Assembly (NCBI RefSeq): GCF_039555335.1
Contig: NC_092628.1
Span: forward strand, 81,432,315-81,496,314
Direction of reading: 5' to 3'
Length of the DNA: 64,000 bases
Source of the DNA: Amphiura filiformis
Taxonomy: Eukaryota > Echinodermata > Ophiuroidea > Amphilepidida > Amphiuridae
Under the pieces are notes generated by a model, which made no database searches, was not told where the DNA came from, and saw only the letters and a list, made by a program, of their open reading frames with translations. Shown here in pieces: positions 59,601 through 64,000 of this stretch. Numbering within the stretch: the first letter of the stretch is position 1; every line of letters starts with the position of its first letter. The position numbers were made by a program, and so were the translations under genes.

Positions 59601-62600
59601 TTAGCCTTTTTGAAGTATGGCGTACACAAAAGGAGGGCAGTCTTCAATCTGGGTTATCCACTTCGTGCAGCGCCATCCTATTGTGTCCGCCATATCTCGA
59701 AAAGGCTAATTATCCAACACTGCACTGGAATCATATTTGCTTGTATAACTTACACCATGTATACACATTTTTCAAATAATGCTGATAAATTAAAACTCCA
59801 CAGCTTGACAAACCATCTGCTATTTTGCTTGCATCATTAAACAAACAGTTCCAGAAATCTCTGACGTTGGATATCATCAGAACACCTAGACGCACGCACA
59901 ACACGTTACAAATCACTCAATCACCACATGGAGACCCTGACAAAAAACAACTTCCCTATCTTATTTCACCACACCATGAATTTTCATGCTCATGCACATG
60001 CATCCCCTGTCCTCATGTCTAATATTTATGCATTTTCTTGCCATTTTTACCTTGTAATGTCTTAAAAGTGGTATCTTTTGACCATTACTTCACTAACCAG
60101 TGAATTTCTTCCCGTCAATGCATCTACTTGACCCTATCGTTTCAATGCATTTTCCTCTTAAGTCTCTCTAGCGTATGCATGATATTGTACTTCCTTCTCT
60201 TTCATTGCGCTATTCCAGTTGAAATCCATATACCCCATATGGAAGGCATGACCTTAATCTCCCACACAGGGGGTGTAGATTTCAAATGGAGTGGCCCATT
60301 TAGGTAACCCTATTTGAAATTCGCACTCCCTGTGTGGAAGATTAAGGTCATGTCTTCCACTGGGGTGTATGGATTTCAACTGGAATAGCTCATAATTTTT
60401 GAGCTGATGAACAGGTAAAAAGCCAGGGACAGAAATCACCTTTTATATCTGTGGTTGACAAAGTGCTTTGTGACAATTGGGATAAGATGTTTTTGATTTG
60501 ATCTAAATAAGAACAGTGATCCAAATGGAATTTTGCTATAAGCATTGTGCCTGATCCTCTCACATCAAATACTTAGAGATTCTTGTTTTCAATCTTTGAA
60601 GATGTGTCTCTTTTTTATACAAGAAACAAATTTACAGTACTATAGTGTATATTTGAATAATTTATGAGTTTAATTTGAATATTTTACACACTAACGAAAG
60701 TAAAGTCACATTTTTTGACATTTCACTTAGTCAAAGTATCAAATCATCATATTTTTGTACAATACCAAAGTCTACTCCGATTATCAACTGGATGTATGCA
60801 TGCACATGAATTTTCAAACAGACAGTCAAGATGCTGGTTCAATTTTCTTGATGTTGTGTCCATTTTCCACTTGTCACTTGAACAACTGATTTCTTTTAAC
60901 TATTACTATAACAACTAGATCTTTCCTGTCATTGCATATCTACTTGACCTCAAAGAAGTCAAACAATTTACTCTGAGGATGCTACGGTTCTTTAAAGTAC
61001 ATCTTCAGTATTAACTAGAATTTATCCTTTGCTTATAGGATTAAGTGCATTTCAGTCAAGAATTCACCAAGGGAACTTAAATTTGATTTTGAGCCCTCTG
61101 ATCTGTACTGGAAGACCACGGGGAGCTCAAGCATGCAAGGGACACACATCTGTTACAGCTAACATATGACTCTCAGCTCCTGTTTAATAACTTGACAATT
61201 GTTCAAATTATGGCTCCATGGGCAATCTTAGACCAGAGTGTACCCTGGCCACATGCAATTTTTAACTATCATTTCCATGTAAAATATTGCTACCAAAATC
61301 TTACAAATGTTATATCTTATTGAGTTTGATTTCATCTTTATTTCTCTGATCTTAGAGTTTTATCACCATATAGCACATCACCTGTCCCTAAAGACCTCGG
61401 TTGACATCCTTTATCAGAAAGTGTCATTTCCACCTACAAACTAAATCAACTTGACCTTATTTTTGTTATATTTGTGAACTTCAACTGACGTAAGTATTTG
61501 CTTATCTTGTCATTTTTCTCTCTTGCTTTTAGTATCATCCTGCATATAGTGCTCTAAGTAACTCGGTGCACTCAATTCACCTGTTTATCACGGTGAACTG
61601 GCTTTAGAAAAGTGAACTTGCTTTAGCTTTTTGACAAAATAAGAAACAAAATTGAGATGTTAGTTTTATTGGAAATATTATCTTGACTATTGCCTGGATG
61701 AAAGTTGGTGGTCCCACAAGTCAAATATGTTTATGGGGAATACTTAGTTCTGTCTATCTAGAATAGTAAACATAAATACTATTTATTTACACTAAGGTAG
61801 AATTACATCTAAAAGTATATATGGCTCTAAATGAGGGGTGTTTTTTGATGATAGAGACGAAAGGCACACATCCTCCACAAAAACATTATTGGGAGTTTGA
61901 GCAACTATATTACTGATACAGGGGTTGCGCATACATAGGTATATTATTTTAAGATCAAATCTATTGTAGTGTTTTTGTGGATGGTGTCTGCCTTTCATAA
62001 AAAAAACCCTTCTTTTACAGGCATTTATGCTTGTAGATTGAATTCTATGGTATATCATTCTTTTCACTAATACTGTCATAAAGTAGCCCCTGTGATAAAT
62101 ATTTTGACAATGACAGAAAATGTACCTGAATGCTATTTGGTTAATATGTTCAAAATAACACTTCCATTAAAATGCAGTATTTTGAGTCCTGTTGAAAACT
62201 GTTCTTAATATAGAACATCATTCCAACAACATCACATCTTTTATAGTATGGAAAATACATATATGATGCAGCAGACTGAATAAAAATGCAATCAAAAATG
62301 TCCCCATTTTAATTAGCAAGTGTTGTCAGACTGACAAGGAGGAGTGCCCTTAACCCAATGTCTGGTAACAGCAAGCTAATTGAATCATCTGAAGTGGCCA
62401 TCCAGATGTTGGACAAATTGTTTTAGTATTGATCAAAAGTTTGTAACCAATTAAGCAGAAAGCTCTGCCTATACGTATTGATTTTGATCCATTGCCATGA
62501 GATGCCGGTAGCTACAAATAAACTGGGAGCGTTTCATTGCCGACTTCACATGTTCGGATATAAACAAATGTTTAATTCATCACATTATGTAACTGCCTAT

Positions 62601-63536
62601 TGATTTTGATCCAATGCCAAGAGATGCTGGTAGCTTGAAATAAACTGGGAGAGTTTCATTGCTCATTTCAAATGTTCAGATATAAACAAATGCTTAATTC
62701 ATCATGTTACGTAACAACAAATCGGTCAATACCATTGATCTAACTGACCTCTCTCTCTTTAGTCATTTAATGTAAAAACAATGCACACTTGTTTTGATTG
62801 CTGTTGCTGAACGTTGCTGAACATTAGAATCTGTCACAGATATATGATATGCAATTTGTCCAATGCTTTTGTTGTTTTTGTATTGAATAAAATGTGATAC
62901 ATACATTTATAATGCGGCTGGCTGCACAGGTCCTCTGTCACCAAGGTACCCGACTGGTACACACAAAGTTCCTACATAGTACCAATGCTGCTACTGCACA
63001 GGACCCACCTGCACTGGTACTACACTGGTACTCTCTTGGTACTGCACAGTACCAGCCAAGTACCTTGGTGACAGGTTACCTGTGCAGGCACCCCATCTTG
63101 TAGTGCCACTGGAAGTATGGTGTTATATAATCAGGATTGCTGATACATTATACCATGTTGTGGTATGAATCAAGATTGATGCCTCCTCAGATGCAAACCT
63201 AAAACCAAGGAAAATCCCTGTCGCAATCTTTATACATTTGTCAATGTAATCAAACTGGTTACCCCATCATAGAGCTCTGAAACAGGATGGATGTGACTGT
63301 GTTTGATTGGTTTAGTTACACAATGCATTGCTACATTACATTGGCAAAATATTGCAGAAAGACTGCGACAGTGATCTTGGGTATAAAACAAGCAAAAGAT
63401 CAATCAACAACAAAGGGTGAAGCTTACATTTTCTGTGATTGGTAGTTTCTCTATCTTCTGCTGAAGGCCAAGCTGTTGACAATTGAACAAATTCTTTAGT
63501 TTCTCTTCATTTTCTTCTTCAGCTAACACCGTTAAT
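24970..63536 (-). CDS. APC: Adenomatous polyposis coli (APC) orthologue, 3' part, eight exons
   Basis: Coding exons in reading order are 63536-63428, 44466-44275, 41094-40588, 39203-39086, 36213-35974, 35264-35172, 34520-33167 and 32680-24970, about 3,440 codons. All junctions are GT-AG and phases agree. APC is the scaffold of the beta-catenin destruction complex in Wnt signalling and also binds microtubules. Visible in order: a coiled-coil part (TDMARRQLEYEARQ), the motif VEMVYSLLSMLGTHDKDDMS, armadillo repeats (GCLPLLIQLLHG to AALRNLMSARP), a 15-residue repeat (INFSLKYSDE), nine 20-residue repeats (TPVCFSRNSSLSSLS type), three SAMP motifs, a basic Ser/Pro/Arg region, ENRLNSFI, TAIPV and a C-terminus ending VTTV. 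Human APC has seven 20-residue repeats and 2,843 residues, so this protein is longer. The oligomerisation exons lie beyond the right edge. Three apparent frameshifts (near 34,435, 31,405 and 29,630) look like assembly indels, because homology resumes at once in the new frame. Confidence 0.97.
32681..33166 (-). other. APC intron before the last exon
   Basis: This is 486 bp of AT-rich sequence with a standard donor (AAG|GTAAGA) and acceptor. I see nothing else in it. Confidence 0.7.
33167..34520 (-). CDS. APC: APC armadillo-repeat exon
   Basis: The exon starts GGLHAIAELLQVDFNMN in phase with the previous exon and continues TITLR, RYAGMALTNLTYGDVDKKAL, SWRADLASKKILREVGAV, SALWNLSAHFTENKADICAV, NACGTLWNLSARNKQDQDLL and HKMIAMGSSAALRNLMSARP, then a long linker ending GPSRIAK. 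It covers what human APC spreads over about four exons. Between TITLR and RYAG the reading frame changes: two extra bases lie within 34,431-34,440. Confidence 0.95.
34521..35171 (-). other. APC intron with a MITE-like element
   Basis: The intron holds the element at 34,698-34,929. The remaining 420 bp shows nothing. Confidence 0.65.
34698..34929. mobile_element. 232-bp MITE-like element
   Basis: CTAAAGTTTGTTCGGTTTAT on the left is opposed by ATAAGCCGAACAAACTTTAG on the right. The TA near each extremity could be a TA target duplication, which would suit a Tc1/mariner-mobilised element. Confidence 0.82.
35172..35264 (-). CDS. APC: APC exon (LMKLSFDEEHR)
   Basis: This 93-bp exon encodes AAHVDHNPGPAMAALMKLSF followed by DEEHRSAICQL and ends with G of a split Gly codon. 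It corresponds to the 96-bp human exon with LMKLSFDEEHR. The donor is GTAAGT. Confidence 0.95.
35265..35973 (-). other. APC intron
   Basis: About 710 bp of AT-rich sequence between two conserved exons. I see no repeat or other feature in it. Confidence 0.6.
35974..36213 (-). CDS. APC: APC exon, start of the armadillo domain
   Basis: This exon encodes GCLPLLIQLLHGPDKDSLLG, GSREARARASASLHNIVHSH and LLEQIRAYCDSLRGYADDED. The acceptor is ACCTGTAG|GT and phases agree on both sides. It matches the first armadillo unit of APC. Confidence 0.96.
36385..36546. mobile_element. 162-bp MITE-like element
   Basis: TCAAGTTCGGTAGTGACGT on the left is opposed by ACGTCACTACCAAACTTGA on the right with one mismatch. 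The interior is CpG-rich compared with the surrounding intron. Confidence 0.82.
37257..37391. repeat. GGGCAGGAAAAACC fold-back element, copy 2
   Basis: GTTGTTGGGCAGG and CCTGCCCAACAAC are the ends. The interior GGCCCCTGAACATGTTTAAA and its complement match the copy at 24,401-24,526. Confidence 0.85.
38464..38652. mobile_element. CTATTCCAG-family fold-back element
   Basis: GGGTTATTTAAGTTGAAATCC-like left and GGATTTCAACTGGGATAAC right ends are diverged family termini. The interior has the family motifs GGAAGACATGACCTTAAT and CACTCCCTGTGTGGAAGATT. Confidence 0.8.
39086..39203 (-). CDS. APC: APC exon (conserved VEMVYSLLSMLGTHDKDD)
   Basis: This exon encodes VEMVYSLLSMLGTHDKDDMS followed by RTLLAMSSSQDSCIAMRQS and the first base of a Gly codon. 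The sequence is nearly identical to human APC just before the armadillo domain. The donor is GTAAGC. Confidence 0.97.
39204..40587 (-). other. APC intron
   Basis: About 1.4 kb. A CpG-containing stretch at 39,450-39,830 stands out in composition but I cannot assign it. I see no transposon ends. Confidence 0.5.
40588..41094 (-). CDS. APC: APC linker exon with ETASV motif
   Basis: This 507-bp exon encodes a low-complexity linker (QKSTLINGDS to TVPGTE) and then QETASVMSFSSSACSAGVRR and QLGTK. The last part matches human HETASVLSSSSTHSAPRR and HLGTK. The acceptor reads TTTACAGCAG, so the exon may start at 41,094 or 41,091. The donor is AAG|GTGAGT, phase 0. Confidence 0.93.
41226..41608. repeat. 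Two-copy tandem duplication, about 184-bp period
   Basis: AAGCTAGATGCTATCACTTA occurs at 41,233 and 41,417, and both copies end GGGATACACTGTATGCAGGG followed by AAGGCAAA. Copies are diverged and the second carries a small insertion. Confidence 0.88.
43918..44183. mobile_element. CTATTCCAG-family fold-back element (GCCATTCCA subtype)
   Basis: GCCATTCCATTTAAAAT and ATTTTAAATGGAATGGC form the termini. Internal CCCCTGTGGAAGATT and AATCTTCCACAGGGG are inverted copies. It lies in the intron just downstream of the coiled-coil exon of APC. Confidence 0.85.
44275..44466 (-). CDS. APC: APC coiled-coil exon
   Basis: This 192-bp exon encodes YSLQTDMARRQLEYEARQLR followed by EMMQERLGQAEDMAARHEAR and MEREMQQLQQMRKEKEAK. 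Human APC has FSLQTDMTRRQLEYEARQIR here, split over exons of 114 and 84 bp; in this genome they are one exon. Phase 0 on both sides. Confidence 0.96.
49385..49398. repeat. PLE target-site duplication, left
   Basis: TGACCTAGTTGATC here is repeated exactly at 51,956-51,969, on the other side of the PLE. Confidence 0.88.
49399..49566 (-). repeat. PLE terminal repeat, left
   Basis: This is the inverted counterpart of 51,750-51,921. Read on the minus strand it contains CTGAGATGATCATC, GATGGTCGAAAC and GTCAGGTCAG, the motif discussed as hammerhead-like. The reverse-transcriptase frame ends inside it, at 49,548. Confidence 0.9.
49548..51680 (-). pseudogene. PLE reverse transcriptase / GIY-YIG polyprotein, frame-broken
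   Basis: The reading starts near NGGINKSWKNYNLLRLERTA and runs through SILILPADKGKATVLMD, GKPKIHKPGNKVRPIVD, FGAAMGSPVSPVVANLYLEF and the catalytic WKRYVDDILEIV to the GIY-YIG part (GIYEIPCANCDNTYVGETGR, RLKEH) and ends PIILAT. Breaks are seen near 51,450 (after GLNF), near 51,320 (before APKSNISAEE) and near 50,545 (after LEFLEQQ). Both catalytic signatures are intact. PLE reverse transcriptases are related to telomerase; the endonuclease nicks the target. Confidence 0.92.
51750..51921 (+). repeat. PLE terminal repeat, right (inverted)
   Basis: This repeat matches the left one in reverse complement from CATTATCTTAG to ATATTATGA. It contains CTGAAGA, a 7-bp stem GATCATC/GATGGTC, then GAAAC and TGTC. 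Confidence 0.9.
51956..51969. repeat. PLE target-site duplication, right
   Basis: TGACCTAGTTGATC, identical to 49,385-49,398. A fold-back family copy begins four bases further on. Confidence 0.88.
51973..52242. mobile_element. CTATTCCAG-family fold-back element
   Basis: GGGCCATTCCAGTTAAAATCC-like left and AAATGGAATAGCCCA right termini, with internal CTGTGGAAGAT and ATCTTCCACAGGGG motifs. It shares its central part with the truncated copy at 8,980. Confidence 0.87.
52332..52505. mobile_element. CTATTCCAG-family fold-back element
   Basis: CTATTCCAGTTGAAATTC left and GGATTTCAACTGGAATA right termini. The right half and the flank are tandemly duplicated at 52,567-52,690. Confidence 0.87.
52421..52690. 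repeat. 146-bp tandem duplication including half a fold-back element
   Basis: GTAACCCCATTTGTAATTCA occurs at 52,421 and 52,567 and both copies continue through the right terminus of the element to GGTTACCAACTGAAGATGCC. The duplication therefore happened after the element inserted. Confidence 0.88.
53251..53296. repeat. Short hairpin
   Basis: ACATCGCTTTTGCGAGTTGA pairs with TCAACTCAAAAGCGATGT, with a 7-base loop and a two-base bulge. GTCAAGCG and CGCTTGAC pair again outside. It could be a small repeat; I see no evidence for a microRNA. Confidence 0.6.
54540..54790 (+). mobile_element. tRNA-derived SINE candidate
   Basis: TGGCAACCAGTCGG resembles an RNA polymerase III A box and GGTTCAAATCCCG, about 45 bp further, a B box. 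CTTGGCA between GTG and CAC could be an anticodon-like loop. A pyrimidine-rich body with TTCTCTTC runs follows. No target duplication was found and the 3' end is arbitrary. Confidence 0.5.
56625..57206. mobile_element. Large fold-back element, about 580 bp
   Basis: The left arm (CACATCAGACATATCGAATT, GCATTCTGAATACTGAAGAA) is opposed by the right arm (CTTAGTATTCAGAATGC, AATTCGATATGTCTGATGTG). Pairing extends over most of both halves. There is a G-homopolymer in the centre and no open frame. Confidence 0.87.
58020..58074. repeat. Three-copy short tandem repeat
   Basis: CCGAGAACCGCGAA-type units with an 18-bp period, three copies, CpG-rich in an AT-rich surround. Confidence 0.8.
58366..58524. 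mobile_element. 131-bp hairpin insertion with 14-bp direct repeats
   Basis: ATAACCTTTATCAT flanks the segment at 58,366-58,379 and 58,511-58,524. Inside, 40-bp arms (AATAAAGACAAATTTCATAG and its near-exact complement) form a hairpin with a 22-base loop, followed by a 29-base tail. The layout of inverted arms, a one-sided tail and a 14-bp duplication is reminiscent of the PLE in this window. Confidence 0.7.
60210..60388. mobile_element. CTATTCCAG-family fold-back element
   Basis: CTATTCCAGTTGAAATCC and GGATTTCAACTGGAATAG are exact inverted termini; ACCTTAATCTCCCACACAGG and CTGTGTGGAAGATTAAGGT pair inside. This is the most regular copy in the window. Confidence 0.9.
62477..62720. repeat. Two-copy tandem duplication, 122-bp period
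   Basis: ATTGATTTTGATCCA occurs at 62,477 and 62,599, followed in both by AAATAAACTGGGAG and ATATAAACAAATG. The copies are clearly diverged. Confidence 0.88.
62932..63087. repeat. 156-bp fold-back element rich in GTAC
   Basis: CTGCACAGGTCC...TGTCACCAAGGTAC on the left is opposed by GTACCTTGGTGACA...CCTGTGCAG on the right. The interior contains repeated TGGTACT or AGTACCA motifs. It is probably a miniature element. Confidence 0.82.
63428..63536 (-). CDS. APC: APC exon, most upstream in the window
   Basis: This 109-bp exon encodes LTVLAEEENEEKLKNLFNCQ followed by QLGLQQKIEKLPITEN. It aligns with human LLLADLDKEEKEKDWYYAQL and TKRIDSLPLTEN, and the human exon is also 109 bp as I recall. The acceptor is TCATTGCAG; the donor is AAT|GTAAGC, phase 0. 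Confidence 0.92.
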
Positions 63537-64000
63537 CTGCAATGAGATAAAAAATAAACAAATACATTACAATGTGGAATAATACAAGCTAGTAACCCAT
63601 CAATAAGTTGACCTCATCCATGTGCATGATGCTGCTACATATATACCTTCTAAATCTTGATGTCTTACTTTATCAAGAAACTACTAGAAATGCAATCAAG
63701 TTACTCATCCATAAATAATTTATATTAGATGCTTCAACACCTTACTGTGGCTTTCCTTTCAAGAAATGTCACTGAACTTGAATACTGACTGCCCCATTTG
63801 ATTCAACACTATACATTACATAGAGTGTTCCAATATGGAGGCACTTTTCCATATTCACTCCTTTGAAAATGGTTCATGCAATTCCAATGAAATATGCTTG
63901 TACTCATTTCAGTGAATGTGTCCATAAAAACATTTGATTTACGGTCACTTGATGTTTTTATCAAAATTACATTTGACATTATATTATTGTAGTACATTTT
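63537..64000 (-). other. APC intron continuing past the window edge
   Basis: AT-rich intron sequence. The upstream APC exons with the oligomerisation coiled coil must lie beyond position 64,000. I see nothing else here. Confidence 0.6.

Larger units (their letters stand above)
44467..63427 (-). other. Large APC intron (19 kb)
   Basis: No further APC exon is recognisable. The intron holds the PLE (49,399-51,955), several fold-back family copies, a SINE candidate (54,540-54,790), a 580-bp fold-back element (56,625-57,206), a hairpin insertion (58,380-58,510) and palindromes near 53,250 and 63,000. A small CpG-containing patch lies at 46,450-46,680. The stretches 44,470-46,400, 46,700-49,380 and 59,000-60,200 show nothing I can name. 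Confidence 0.6.

Overview
This is a 64 kb piece of an animal nuclear genome. Genes are split by GT-AG introns, the sequence is AT-rich, and most of the window is intron or intergenic DNA full of small transposons and fold-back repeats. Two protein genes converge tail to tail. One transposon of the Penelope-like (PLE) class is structurally almost complete. The APC domain order and repeat landscape suggest a marine invertebrate, possibly a deuterostome such as an echinoderm or hemichordate; that placement is inference.

Positions 630-15,952 (+ strand) hold an 11-exon gene that I rebuilt from splice sites and reading phase. It encodes a charged, coiled-coil-like protein of about 443 residues that I do not recognise. 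Introns 1, 2 and 8 carry arrays of one 34-bp minisatellite, all in the same orientation; the intron 2 array is about 6 kb. Two MITE-like elements sit inside that array with exact TA target duplications. Intron 10 carries a non-autonomous hAT element with an 8-bp target duplication and a second hAT-like element nested inside it.

Positions 15,953-24,969 are the intergenic space between the two 3' ends, including untranslated regions. It holds tandem repeats, several fold-back elements, and a 143-bp insertion at 22,305-22,447 with a 12-bp target duplication. That insertion carries a hammerhead-ribozyme-like fold and looks like a small PLE-derived retroelement.

Positions 24,970-63,536 (- strand) hold the APC (adenomatous polyposis coli) orthologue. 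Eight coding exons are visible; the N-terminal exons lie beyond the right edge. The protein part comprises a coiled-coil segment, the armadillo repeats, 15-residue beta-catenin repeats, nine 20-residue beta-catenin repeats (human has seven), three SAMP axin-binding motifs, a basic region, an S/TxIP-like motif and a C-terminal PDZ ligand ending TTV. Three apparent frameshifts interrupt an otherwise well-conserved reading frame; assembly indels are the simplest explanation.

The 19 kb first APC intron in the window contains the PLE (49,399-51,955): inverted terminal repeats, a reverse transcriptase with YVDD, a GIY-YIG endonuclease domain and a 14-bp target duplication. The same intron holds a tRNA-like SINE candidate and many copies of a fold-back family with ends reading CTATTCCAGTTGAA.
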